48,468 bases of DNA from Nesterenkonia massiliensis (GTDB lineage: Bacteria > Actinomycetota > Actinomycetes > Actinomycetales > Micrococcaceae): contig NZ_HG005167.1 of the NCBI RefSeq assembly GCF_000455245.1, positions 1-48,468 on the forward strand, written 5' to 3'. Below, piece by piece: positions 9,165-16,762 of the stretch. The position numbers and the translations under genes were made by a program. Below the pieces are notes generated by a model. It made no database searches. It was given only the letters and a program-made list of their open reading frames with translations, and had not been told where the DNA came from. Positions within the stretch are counted from its first letter, which is position 1, and every line of letters begins with the position of its first letter.

Positions 9165-9515
9165 TCAGATGTCTTTCGTGTACCGCCAGATCGTGCTGCG
9201 GTGCTTGTTGAAGCGCGCAGCGATAGAGCGGACGCTCTCACCGCTGGTCCTCGCCGTTCTAATAGCGTCTACTTCTTCTGGCGTGGGAGGCGTTCTAGGC
9301 GGTCTGCTCGGCTCTGTCACGACATCGAAGTCGCTCTGCTTCCGCGTGGCTTCGCCATCGTAGACACCCCGCCGTGCCTGATCCCACACCACTTCTAGGT
9401 GCTCGAACCGATGCTGTAAGTTCGGTTTAAGTCCATTAAGGAGCACTCTGCGAAAAAGCCCTACATCTCGTTGTTTGGAGAGGTGGGGCTTTTTCATTGC
9501 TTCGACTCGCCTCAC
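9165..9515 (-). CDS. Short helix-turn-helix protein, probable recombinase remnant
   Basis: Up to 116 residues. The last 40 (TPEEVDAIRTAR...RSTIWRYTKDI) form a helix-turn-helix like the C-terminal DNA-binding part of Hin/resolvase-type site-specific recombinases or small phage HTH proteins. No catalytic serine domain is present. A strong terminator-like hairpin (9452-9496) lies inside the first 20 codons of the longest frame, so the true start is probably further down and the longest version is doubtful. It may be the stump of a recombinase that once moved the island. Confidence 0.45.
   Translation of the reverse strand: MRRVEAMKKPHLSKQRDVGLFRRVLLNGLKPNLQHRFEHLEVVWDQARRGVYDGEATRKQSDFDVVTEPSRPPRTPPTPEEVDAIRTARTSGESVRSIAARFNKHRSTIWRYTKDI
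9452..9496. terminator. Bidirectional terminator-like hairpin
   Basis: GAAAAAGCCC...GGGGCTTTTTC with further pairing of the ACATCTC and GAGAGGT arms around a short loop. A-rich and T-rich flanks on both sides suit intrinsic termination in either direction. It would separate the relaxase/HTH remnants from the chromosomal side. Confidence 0.65.
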
Positions 9516-9863
9516 ACGGGTTCAATGCCGGGTCTTTAGTTCGCTGGGCCCCAAAAGTCGCGGCAACGGCCGGACCCTAGCAACGGCTCGTTATGCGATC
9601 GTGATTATCTCTGCGAAGTGCCAGAGTGACTGATCTCTCGACAAGCGGCATAAATCCCCGAAAATTCAAGGATCGAAGAGGATGGCGGGCGCAGCTGCCA
9701 CCTTCTCGGCGGCCCCTCTCGTTATCCGGATGTTACATACGTTATGGAGTTGTTATATAGTGCTCTGTGTCTTCGGATGGCCCTCGTGTCGATCCGCTGC
9801 TTGGTCTCGCCCCACCGGTGAGGCGAAGCATCTAACTACCGCAAATAGACAGAGGACTTTGAA
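9516..9863 (+). promoter_or_regulatory. Intergenic region with the promoter of the NlpC/P60 gene
   Basis: About 350 bases without a gene. Bases 9733-9738 (TTACAT) and 9756-9761 (TATAGT) are 17 bases apart and form a good sigma-70-type promoter reading toward the NlpC/P60 gene. The leader of roughly 95 bases contains a small TCGCC/GGCGA hairpin around a CACCGGTG palindrome, and ends with AGAGGA seven bases before the ATG. The part before 9730 shows no structure I can name. The island/chromosome boundary is probably here. Confidence 0.55.
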
Positions 9864-10787
9864 ATGACCAGCAACACCACCAGCCGCTCCCGCCGACAGC
9901 AGCGTCGCACTGCACGTCTGAGCAGCGCGACTCTCACCGGCCGGGCCACTGTAGTCGCACTGGCGGCAACAGGTCTTGTAGCCAGTGGCGGAGTCGCCGC
10001 CAACGCCGAGACTCCTGCAGATGCAGGACGTGCGGCCACCACCATGGACCTCGGTGCTGCGTTGCAGGCCGAGCCCGCATCTGCGAACTCTGCAGTGACC
10101 GTCGCCGCGGGCGCTGACATCCCCCTGAGCTTTGACCGCCCCATGGTCAAGAGCACACCGGCTCCGGAACCAGCACCGCAGCCCGAACCGGTCGAAGAGA
10201 CCGTAGCCGCTGAGGCACCAGCTGAGCCCCAGGGCACTGTCCAGCCTGCCCAGGAGCCCCAGGGCACTGTCCAGCCTGCCCAGGAGCCCCAGGCCACTCC
10301 GCAGTCTCAGCCTGCACAGGCCACCGCGCCTGCCGAATCCGTGACTCAGCAGGCGCCCGCTGAGTCCGCCCCGCAGCAGTCAGCCTCCGCTGACACCAGC
10401 AGCGGAACAACCGTGGCCTCCTCCAGCGCTGCCCCAGCTCCAGCCACCAACGGCAACGGTCTGGTCCAGGCTGCCTATGCAGGTATCGGTTCACCCTACC
10501 TCTGGGGTGGCACCTCCACTGCTGGTTTCGACTGCTCCGGCTTCATCAATTGGGTCTACAACCAGGCTGGCCGCGGTGGACTTCCCCGGACCACCTATGC
10601 AATGGAAGCTTCGCTGCAGCATGTCTCCAGCCCGCAGCCCGGTGACATTGTGCTGGCCAACGGTTCCTCCCACGGGGGAATCTACGTCGGCAACGGCCAG
10701 GTCATCTCCGCAACGCCATCCGGCGGTGTGCGTCTGCACGGCATGAACGAGGGCTGGCACCGGGTCAATGCCATCCTCCGCGGCTGA
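9864..10787 (+). CDS. Secreted NlpC/P60 family peptidoglycan hydrolase
   Basis: 307 residues. A long twin-basic N-terminus and hydrophobic segment (about 26-48) ending in ANA is the signal peptide. A Pro/Ala/Gln-rich low-complexity linker fills about 85-195, and the catalytic NlpC/P60 domain is at 198-307. The domain has Cys224 in DCSGF and His270 in SHGGIYVGNG. Such enzymes cut peptide stems of peptidoglycan, usually D-gamma-Glu to diamino acid, during growth and division. The linker contains a perfect 30-base tandem repeat. No LysM or SH3 anchor is visible, so the enzyme may be freely secreted or held by the linker. Confidence 0.92.
   Translation: MTSNTTSRSRRQQRRTARLSSATLTGRATVVALAATGLVASGGVAANAETPADAGRAATTMDLGAALQAEPASANSAVTVAAGADIPLSFDRPMVKSTPAPEPAPQPEPVEETVAAEAPAEPQGTVQPAQEPQGTVQPAQEPQATPQSQPAQATAPAESVTQQAPAESAPQQSASADTSSGTTVASSSAAPAPATNGNGLVQAAYAGIGSPYLWGGTSTAGFDCSGFINWVYNQAGRGGLPRTTYAMEASLQHVSSPQPGDIVLANGSSHGGIYVGNGQVISATPSGGVRLHGMNEGWHRVNAILRG
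10224..10283 (+). repeat. Two perfect 30-base tandem repeats in the NlpC/P60 linker
   Basis: The unit starting gagccccagggcactgtc occurs at 10224-10253 and again at 10254-10283, with a partial third copy after it. Each unit encodes ten residues beginning EPQGTVQPAQ. The number of units is likely to vary between strains. Confidence 0.9.
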
Positions 10788-10850
10788 CCCAGCGGTTGAT
10801 TTCCTAGGGTTTCGTCAGCAACTGTGAGTTTTGACCTCTAGCCTGAGGTG

Positions 10851-11189
10851 ATGAACTCAGCCCAAGGAGATGAATCCGACGATGCCGCACCGGGAAGCCG
10901 CAACTCCCAGAGAGCAGCTAGTGCTTCCCAGGCAGTGAAAGAGCTCGGGGAGACCGCGACCGGAAGAGCCTCCGGGGATCGGGCCACCGAGATTGAGGAG
11001 CGTTGGGAGAACCGGCTGGCCTGGCCGGTGCTGATCGCCGCGATCGTCTCGGTGCCAGCGGTGTTCCTGACCCTGCTGGATGAGCCCTTCGAGATGATCG
11101 GCCATATAGGACTGTGGCTCGCCACAGTCGTGCTCGTGGCAGAGACCGTGGTGCTCTTTCTGGTCTCATGGGCGCCATGTACCTCCTAG
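10851..11189 (+). CDS. Small membrane protein, possibly truncated ion-channel-like N-terminus
   Basis: 112 residues: a charged N-terminus to about 55, then two hydrophobic helices (about 58-78 and 83-106). The pattern resembles the first two helices of voltage-gated-channel-like proteins of actinobacteria, but the pore and remaining helices are absent. The reading frame stops at 11189. The overlapping next frame (ATG 11168 to TAG 11239) would add a plausible hydrophilic tail (YLLVREPRDQNDRDSTAKE), so a one-base frameshift near 11165 is possible. The start is uncertain: ATG 11851-type alternatives do not exist nearby, only GTG 10848 and ATG 10851. A strong terminator follows at once. Function unknown. 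Confidence 0.5.
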   Translation: MNSAQGDESDDAAPGSRNSQRAASASQAVKELGETATGRASGDRATEIEERWENRLAWPVLIAAIVSVPAVFLTLLDEPFEMIGHIGLWLATVVLVAETVVLFLVSWAPCTS

Positions 11190-11247
11190 TGCGCGAGCCG
11201 CGGGACCAGAACGACCGCGACAGCACTGCCAAGGAATAGCGTATTAA

Positions 11248-11284
11248 TGAAGGCCCGGAGACATCCGCAGTCTCCGGGCCTTCA
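11248..11284. terminator. Strong bidirectional hairpin terminator
   Basis: A perfect 14-base-pair stem, TGAAGGCCCGGAGA with TCTCCGGGCCTTCA, around a nine-base loop. It lies between the convergent small membrane protein gene and the oxidoreductase gene, so it can serve both strands. The T tract is short. Confidence 0.85.
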
Positions 11285-11296
11285 TTATGCTGGAGT

Positions 11297-11941
11297 TCAG
11301 TACGCTACAGCGAAGCGTGTCCGCCGGTGCTGGGGCTTCTCGATCCCATCTACCACCGCAATAGCAAGGTCCTCGGCCGAGAGATCCGAGTTGCCGGCCT
11401 CGTCACTGAGCAGAACATCGCCGCCCAGCCGGTAAGTGCCCTTGCGCTCACCGGGGTTATAGGCCCCAAAACCAGCGGCAGGGCTGACGTAGAACCAGTC
11501 CAGGGAGTCATCACTGCCCTGCAGCTTCTCCCATACGCTGATCAGCTCGAAGGCCTCGGGCTTGAACTCTTCGGGGAAGCGGTCAGTATCGATCAGACGT
11601 GGACCATCTTCGGCGACTTTCAGGGAGCCGGCGCCGCCAATCACACCGATGCGGATGCCGGTCTCCAAGGCGATAGGAATGAGGGTCTGTGCGACCTCAA
11701 GCACTTTGCCCTCCATGTCACCCCGCGGAGCCAGAGCAAGGATCAGCACGTCGGTCTGCTGCGCAAGCTCTTTAAGGAAGGTTCCGTCGGTAGCATCGCC
11801 ACTGACATAGCGCGGCCCGTCAGCCTGCTGCTCGGTAGCTCGCCGTGCCACAGCGGTGACCTCATGTCCGCGTGCTGCAGCCTCCTGCGCAATGGCTGCG
11901 CCAGCGTAGCCGGTGCCACCGAGAACTGTGATTCGTGTCAT
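11297..11941 (-). CDS. NmrA/SDR-like NAD(P)-binding oxidoreductase
   Basis: 214 residues of an atypical short-chain dehydrogenase fold. The N-terminus has a Rossmann motif GGTGYAG (residues 8-14), followed by the usual alternating pattern and the IGVIGGAGS segment. No Ser-Tyr-Lys triad is clear, which fits the NmrA-like/YwnB-type NAD(P)H-binding group often annotated as epimerase or flavin-reductase-like. Start at ATG 11941, with AAGGAG nine bases upstream. The substrate is unknown. It is convergent with the small membrane protein gene and shares its terminator. Confidence 0.82.
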   Translation of the reverse strand: MTRITVLGGTGYAGAAIAQEAAARGHEVTAVARRATEQQADGPRYVSGDATDGTFLKELAQQTDVLILALAPRGDMEGKVLEVAQTLIPIALETGIRIGVIGGAGSLKVAEDGPRLIDTDRFPEEFKPEAFELISVWEKLQGSDDSLDWFYVSPAAGFGAYNPGERKGTYRLGGDVLLSDEAGNSDLSAEDLAIAVVDGIEKPQHRRTRFAVAY

Positions 11942-12058
11942 TGAAGCGCTCCTTGCCGTTGTTGTCCGCAAATGGGGTCAGCGCAAGAACAACGACGGCG
12001 CCCCCACACTTCCCACAGGTGCGCCCCTGACTGGAGGCTGACGTGCTTAGGATGGGTT

Positions 12059-12910
12059 ATGCCCGAGCTTCCTGAGGTGCACGCCCTAGCTGCTGACCTG
12101 AGCTCCCGACTGGGAGGCCGCCACGTTGAGCGCCTGGACCTGCTGTCTTTCACCGCGTTAAAGACCTTCGATCCGCCTGCTTCGGCACTGAATGGACTTC
12201 AGGTGCAGGCAGTGACCAGGCATGGTAAGTTCCTAGATTGTGTGATCGGCGAGTTGCATCTGGTGGTTCATTTGGCCTTGGCCGGGTGGATCAGATGGCG
12301 TAAAGATGCTCCGCTGTCGGTGCGTCCACGAAAGAGCGCGATCGCTGCGCGCCTGGTGCTGGAGGATGGTTCGGGTGTGGATTTCACGGAGGCCGGAACC
12401 AATAAATCCTTAGCCCTGTATCTGGTCAAGGACCCAGCAGAAGTTCCCGGCATAGCACAGCTGGGTCCGGATGCCCTCGCAGTGAATCAGGAGGAATTCG
12501 CGCAACTGCTCGCTGGCCAGGGCAAGGCGCGGATCAAAACAGTACTGCGCAAGCAGTCGGTACTCGCCGGGATTGGCAATGCCTACTCAGATGAAATCCT
12601 CCATGCTGCGCGGATGTCGCCGTTTCACCCCGCGGACATGAACGACGACGACGCCGCCCGGCTCTATGCTGCGATGCGTCAGGTGCTTCTTCAGGCTATA
12701 GACCGCACCGAAGGGCACCCGGCCAGTGAGCTGAAGAAGGAGAAGAAATCAGCTTTGTCAGTTCACGGCCGATTCGGTGAATCCTGTCCGGTTTGCGCTG
12801 ACAGTGTTCAGCAAGTCGTCTATGCAGATTCCAGCTTCCAGTACTGCCCGACCTGCCAGACAGGGGGCAAGAAGCTCTCAGACCGCGGCATAGACAGACT
12901 GCTGAAATAG
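12059..12910 (+). CDS. Fpg/Nei family DNA glycosylase
   Basis: 283 residues. It begins MPELPEV: after Met removal Pro is the catalytic nucleophile, and Glu3 assists, as in formamidopyrimidine glycosylase and endonuclease VIII. A helix-two-turn-helix region has GIGNAYSDEIL, and the C-terminus carries a zinc finger CPVC...CPTC. The start was set at the ATG giving the obligatory MPEL, not at upstream starts. It removes oxidised bases and nicks the abasic site. Actinobacteria have several Fpg/Nei paralogues. Substrate preference (8-oxoguanine or oxidised pyrimidines) cannot be read here, so I give no symbol. Confidence 0.93.
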   Translation: MPELPEVHALAADLSSRLGGRHVERLDLLSFTALKTFDPPASALNGLQVQAVTRHGKFLDCVIGELHLVVHLALAGWIRWRKDAPLSVRPRKSAIAARLVLEDGSGVDFTEAGTNKSLALYLVKDPAEVPGIAQLGPDALAVNQEEFAQLLAGQGKARIKTVLRKQSVLAGIGNAYSDEILHAARMSPFHPADMNDDDAARLYAAMRQVLLQAIDRTEGHPASELKKEKKSALSVHGRFGESCPVCADSVQQVVYADSSFQYCPTCQTGGKKLSDRGIDRLLK

Positions 12911-12938
12911 TCAGCCGCGAACCGAGCTGCCCGGCAGA

Positions 12939-13400
12939 TCAGTCCAGGCAGAACTCGTTGCCCTCGGGATCTGTCATCACAATGAAACCGTTGCTCATCG
13001 GCGGGGCGGGCTCATGGCGTTCCCCACGCTGAGCGCCCAGAGCTACTAGCCGAGCACATTCTCGCTCAAGGACTGCCATCCGCTCTTCACCCTCAAGACC
13101 TGGCGCGGCCCGCACATCCAGGTGTACGCGGTTCTTGGCGCTCTTAGCCTCCGGGACCTGCTGAAAGAAAATCCGTGGGCCAACGCCGTCGGGATCCTCG
13201 AGAGCTGAGGCACTGTTGCGCTGCTCCTCTGGCACCCCGGCTTGGTCCAGGAAGGTGTCCCAAGCTGCTTGACCGTCCTCGCCCGGTGCCAGTTCTACCC
13301 CAGGCGGTGCCGGGTGTACGTAGCCGAGAACCTCTGCCCAGAATGAGGAGAGCGCTGCGGGGTCCTTGGCATCAAATGTGATCTGAATGGTGCTGCTCAT
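12939..13400 (-). CDS. VOC-superfamily (glyoxalase-like) protein
   Basis: 153 residues with two beta-alpha-beta-beta-beta modules. The opening IQITFDAKDPAALSSFWAEVLGY and closing MTDPEGNEFCLD are typical of vicinal-oxygen-chelate proteins of the DUF/glyoxalase-like type in actinobacteria. These bind small molecules or metals. No specific activity can be inferred. It is a single minus-strand gene convergent with the glycosylase gene. Confidence 0.85.
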   Translation of the reverse strand: MSSTIQITFDAKDPAALSSFWAEVLGYVHPAPPGVELAPGEDGQAAWDTFLDQAGVPEEQRNSASALEDPDGVGPRIFFQQVPEAKSAKNRVHLDVRAAPGLEGEERMAVLERECARLVALGAQRGERHEPAPPMSNGFIVMTDPEGNEFCLD

Positions 13401-13518
13401 GGTCTTCGCTTTCTTTTGGGGCAGGTCGGATCCAGTGTGGCGGAGGAATGCGCAGACCGTCCTGATCAGATGGGACAGGTGTCTGGTCGCGCCAAAATCC
13501 GGTTGAGTAGCGGCCTGT

Positions 13519-13737
13519 TCAGTCTTCCTTAAAATCTAGGCCTGCCGCCGCTAGCGCAGGTTCCAGAACGCGGATGGCCTTGGGCCCGACCCCGTGAATG
13601 GCCAGGAGCTCCTTGCGGGTGTGCTTTGCTGCCTCGGCGAGGCTGCTGATTCCCGCATGGTGCAGCTCGCGTACTGCAGTTTTGCCCATCTCGTTGGGTA
13701 GGTCTCCCACGGGACGAACATCTGGGGTGTCAGCCAT
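13519..13737 (-). CDS. Small helix-hairpin-helix protein
   Basis: 72 residues. The core RELHHAGISSLAEAAKHTRKELL...IHGVGPKAIRVLEPALAAAGL resembles the tandem helix-hairpin-helix fold of the RNA polymerase alpha C-terminal domain and related small DNA-binding proteins, with the GVGPKA hairpin that contacts the DNA backbone. No catalytic domain is present. Proteins of this kind are common and uncharacterised. It is transcribed after the SRPBCC gene, about 50 bases downstream, and may share its mRNA. Confidence 0.75.
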   Translation of the reverse strand: MADTPDVRPVGDLPNEMGKTAVRELHHAGISSLAEAAKHTRKELLAIHGVGPKAIRVLEPALAAAGLDFKED

Positions 13738-13784
13738 GACTGATCTCTTTCGTATTGGGGTGGTCCATTATCACGGACCCCTGG

Positions 13785-14255
13785 TCAGGTTCGCAGCACC
13801 TCGGCCTCCAGGCGGGCGTAGCTGGTTTCCATGCCCTCTGTCATGCCTGTGGCAAGAATGGAATCGCGCATCTCGGCATCGGCGTAGGTGATCACCAGCG
13901 TCAGCAGAGTTCCATCTTCCAATGGTGTCAGGGTCTGCTCATTCAGGGTGGCAGGGCCAGGGAAACCTTCCATGGATTCGGTGGTCACCTCCCGGTGCGG
14001 AGGGGCGGACTCTTTCAGCTCCCCGGTCAGGGCGAAGGGCTCGCCCTCGACGCCGGGCTCGGGAGTCCACGCATAGCGGTAGGTATCACCGACGGCGTGG
14101 GCCACCGTCACTTCGCTCATCATCCAGCCGTCGGGTCCCAGCAGCCAACGCTTCAGCAGTTCTGGATCATGGTGAGCCTGCCAGACCTGCTCTACGCTGC
14201 CGCGAATGACGCGGATGAATCGTGCCTGCGTCTGGCCGAGTAGCTGAGTGTCCAT
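13785..14255 (-). CDS. SRPBCC (AHSA1-like) domain protein
   Basis: About 156 residues from ATG 14255. It has one complete AHSA1/START-like domain: RFIRVIRGSVEQVWQAHHDPELLKRWLLGPDGW at the start, a long strand region, and a terminal helix (TEGMETSYARLEAEVL). This fold binds hydrophobic ligands, and many such genes are of unknown role. The frame stays open upstream to 14300 but has no good ribosome binding site. Just upstream, other frames encode a piece of a second AHSA1 domain, so the gene may be the surviving half of a two-domain gene and may not be expressed normally. Confidence 0.7.
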   Translation of the reverse strand: MDTQLLGQTQARFIRVIRGSVEQVWQAHHDPELLKRWLLGPDGWMMSEVTVAHAVGDTYRYAWTPEPGVEGEPFALTGELKESAPPHREVTTESMEGFPGPATLNEQTLTPLEDGTLLTLVITYADAEMRDSILATGMTEGMETSYARLEAEVLRT

Positions 14256-14410
14256 ACCGTGACCGGCGGCGAAGCTGCGCAGATCCGCCACGGACTTCAA
14301 AGCTGTACCCTTCCTCCGCGGTGAGGAACTCCCAGTAGCCAGCTGAGCGGTCGCCGTCGGGACCAGTCATGTAGTACTCACTGCGACCTCCGGGGTGCTG
14401 GTTTGAAGAT
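14256..14410 (-). pseudogene. Remnant of a second AHSA1 domain upstream of the SRPBCC gene
   Basis: In a frame different from the downstream gene the minus strand encodes PGGRSEYYMTGPDGDRSAGY and then WEFLTAEEGYSFEV, which matches the middle of AHSA1 domains (the YxMxGPDG and WWxF-like strands). A TGA lies 5' of it, and the downstream gene is in another frame, so the domain is split by at least one frameshift and has lost its ends. It was probably once fused to, or tandem with, the intact domain. Confidence 0.55.
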
Positions 14411-14585
14411 CAACTTCGCGCGCGGTGCTGCTGCCCCTGGCCCGATCGCTTGCGCCAGTTGGGGGCCCGGCGGACTCGCCGCGATTCGCCTGCAAGGGTA
14501 GACGTACCCAGTAGGCGTTCATAGACTGACGGCGCCAGCCCTTGATGAGGCCCAGTCAAGAGAATGCAATCAGAGTGGAGTGACT

Positions 14586-15734
14586 ATGAGCACCGTCGTC
14601 GAACATGTCCTGGCAGCCCCATCCCGGTACGTCCAAGGCCGGAACGTCATTCAGAAGCTGGGAAGCCATCTGAAGTCCTTGGGGTCCACACCTTTGTTGG
14701 TAGCCGACGATGTGGTCTGGGAGATCGTGGAGGACTCCTTGACTAAGGGCTTTGAAGAAGCTGACCTTCCTGTGACCCGTGTCGGCTTCGGCAAATTCGC
14801 TACGGCCGAGGCCGTGGACTCCCTCGTAGAGACTCTTCGTAACGGGGATCACGATGTCATCGTCGGCATCGGCGGCGGTTCCGCCATCGATGCGGTCAAA
14901 GCCGCAGGCCACCTCGCCGGCATCAGCTGGGCCAGTGTCCCCACGGCGGCATCCTCGGACGCGCCCACCTCAGCGCTCGCGGTGATCTACACAGATGAAG
15001 GTGAGTTCGTGGAATACCGGTTCTTTCCCAAGAATCCGGACCTGGTGCTCATTGATACTGTCCTGGTGGCCAATGCCCCGGAGCGGTTCCTGGTCGGGGG
15101 CATTGGAGATGCGCTGGCCACCTGGGTGGAAGCACGCGCCGTTGCTAAGACCCGGGCCAAAACCATGGTGGGCGATGCCCCAACCTATACCAGCACCGCT
15201 CTTGCGGAACTGTCGTGGAAGATTCTGTGGGAGAACGCCCTGGACGCCCTGGATGCTGTGCGCTCCAGAACGGTCACTCCCGCCTTAGAAGCCGTGGTGG
15301 AGGCAAACACGCTGCTCTCCGGTCTCGGCTTCGAATCCGGGGGACTGGCTGCGGCCCACGCCATTCATAACGGCATGACAGCTGCCCCACAGACCCATGG
15401 CCTGACCCACGGTGAAAAGGTCAATATCGGCACACTGACCCAGCTGATCATGGAGGGTGCGCCATCGGCGGAGATCGAAGACTTCATAGTCTTCAGCACC
15501 AAGGTTGGACTCCCGAACAGCCTCGCCGAAATTGGCCTGACTCCTGAGGATCAGAAGGAGATTCGCGCTATCGCCAAAGCTGCCACGGTCGAAGGCGAGA
15601 CCATCCACAATATGCCCTTCACGGTGACCCCGGAACTGGTTGCCGAGGCTATGACCGTGGCTGAGACCCTCTCCCGCCGCATCCGTGCAGAGCACGGCCT
15701 GCCCGAACCGCAGCTGTATCAAGCCGAGCACTAA
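14586..15734 (+). CDS. gldA: GldA-type iron/zinc-dependent glycerol (1,2-diol) dehydrogenase
   Basis: 382 residues, full length for the family-III (GldA) dehydrogenases. The NAD-binding GIGGGSAID motif is present. The metal ligands are visible with GldA spacing: Asp175 in GGIGDALATW, His258 in GGLAAAHAIHN and His275 in THGLTHGEKV. GldA oxidises glycerol to dihydroxyacetone with NAD and also accepts 1,2-diols. The start is ATG 14586 because GGAG sits five bases before it; a GTG two codons earlier is less likely. It stands alone, divergent from the SRPBCC gene and convergent with the LysR gene. Confidence 0.88.
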   Translation: MSTVVEHVLAAPSRYVQGRNVIQKLGSHLKSLGSTPLLVADDVVWEIVEDSLTKGFEEADLPVTRVGFGKFATAEAVDSLVETLRNGDHDVIVGIGGGSAIDAVKAAGHLAGISWASVPTAASSDAPTSALAVIYTDEGEFVEYRFFPKNPDLVLIDTVLVANAPERFLVGGIGDALATWVEARAVAKTRAKTMVGDAPTYTSTALAELSWKILWENALDALDAVRSRTVTPALEAVVEANTLLSGLGFESGGLAAAHAIHNGMTAAPQTHGLTHGEKVNIGTLTQLIMEGAPSAEIEDFIVFSTKVGLPNSLAEIGLTPEDQKEIRAIAKAATVEGETIHNMPFTVTPELVAEAMTVAETLSRRIRAEHGLPEPQLYQAEH

Positions 15735-15771
15735 GAAGCTGGCTGCTGAGGCCCTCGCGCCGGTGCAGTAA

Positions 15772-16689
15772 TTACGACGACGGCGGCGTCGTCGTCGCCT
15801 GATGCTGGAGTGAGCTGAGGGCGGCGACGACTACCGGGCTGCTGGCTTGCGAGGTCCGCACATGAGCCACAATTCTCCGCACCGGTGTCGGATCGCTCAG
15901 CTGCCGCACCACTAGGCCCTCTGGCATATCAAGCAGTGCCAGCGGAGGCAGCACAGTGATCCCCAGGCCGGCGCGAATCAGACTCAGTGCCGCGTGGTGG
16001 TCATCTAATCGTGCTGAGAAGACAGGGGAGTATCCGGCCGCCTGGCAGGCGCTGCGGATGATTCGACCCGTTGGGCTGTCGTGGATGTCATGGTCCACCC
16101 ACATCTCCTGGCTCAACTGGCTCATGCTCACGCTGCTTTGACCGGCAAGGTCATGGTCTGCAGGGAGGACGGCATGCAGCTGCTCCAGCATCAGGACTTC
16201 ACGGGTGTAACCCTCCAGGTGAGTCTCTACCTCTTCTGGAACTTCGTTTCGGATATCGATATCAGCTGGCCGCGGTCCCGGTGCTGCATGCGGTTCGTTG
16301 AGACTGACCTCCACGGTCAGTTCACCTTCAACCCGCCGAGCCGCGGTGATGGCATCCGGCAGCCATTGCTGGGATGCCGAGGAGAAGCAGGCGATGGAGA
16401 GATGCGTGCTGCGCCCGTGCCGCAGGTCCTCGGCTAACCGTGCTAGCCGGTCCAGCCCCGCTAGGGCCTCGGCGGCATGTTCTGCAAGGTGTTGAGCAGC
16501 CGACGTCGGACGTATGCCACGACCGTCACGCTCAAAGAGCACAAGATCGGTTTCCCGCGCGAGGGCAGAGAGATGCTGGCTAATTGTGGCAGGGGAGTAG
16601 TGCAGGTTCCGAGCCGCAGCCTGGATGGAACCAGCCGCTACTACCGCCTGCAGAACGCGGAGGCGTTGGGGATTCAGCACATCCTTCAT
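15772..16689 (-). CDS. LysR-family transcriptional regulator, divergent from a LysE exporter
   Basis: 305 residues. An N-terminal winged helix-turn-helix (about 6-65, with GSIQAAARNLHYSPATISQHLSAL) is followed by a substrate-binding-like domain of about 200 residues. It is head-to-head with a LysE-type exporter gene, an arrangement in which the regulator usually senses the exported compound and activates the exporter. The 73-base gap holds overlapping dyads that suit LysR binding. The protein is not clearly ArgP/LysG itself, so the ligand is open. Confidence 0.9.
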   Translation of the reverse strand: MKDVLNPQRLRVLQAVVAAGSIQAAARNLHYSPATISQHLSALARETDLVLFERDGRGIRPTSAAQHLAEHAAEALAGLDRLARLAEDLRHGRSTHLSIACFSSASQQWLPDAITAARRVEGELTVEVSLNEPHAAPGPRPADIDIRNEVPEEVETHLEGYTREVLMLEQLHAVLPADHDLAGQSSVSMSQLSQEMWVDHDIHDSPTGRIIRSACQAAGYSPVFSARLDDHHAALSLIRAGLGITVLPPLALLDMPEGLVVRQLSDPTPVRRIVAHVRTSQASSPVVVAALSSLQHQATTTPPSS

Positions 16690-16690
16690 T

Positions 16691-16716
16691 ATTCGTTACT
16701 GGCGAATGATTCGCCA
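16691..16716. promoter_or_regulatory. Overlapping dyads, probable LysR operator
   Basis: TGGCGAAT-G-ATTCGCCA at 16700-16716 is a perfect inverted repeat of the T-N11-A type. A second dyad ATTCG-N7-CGAAT at 16691-16707 shares one arm with it. The pair begins just two bases upstream of the LysR start codon (16689), so regulator bound here could both repress its own gene and control the exporter. Confidence 0.65.
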
Positions 16717-16762
16717 TATTTCATTGCTTGTGCCCACGTAGAGTGCGGGCCAGCATGGAACA

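Noticed and set aside
8318-9363. An intact plus-strand gene across the relaxase remnant
   Set aside because: The open frame continues past the relaxase similarity into sequence antisense to the HTH gene, and its 5' end is in the wrong frame for the helicase motif.
9517-9536. A tRNA T-arm-like sequence (GGGTTCAATGCC)
   Set aside because: The stem fails at two of five pairs and no acceptor or anticodon arm is found, so it is not a tRNA end or attachment site.
9762-9863. A c-di-AMP (ydaO-type) riboswitch before the NlpC/P60 gene
   Set aside because: Such riboswitches often precede wall hydrolase genes in actinobacteria, but the leader is too short and lacks the conserved core.
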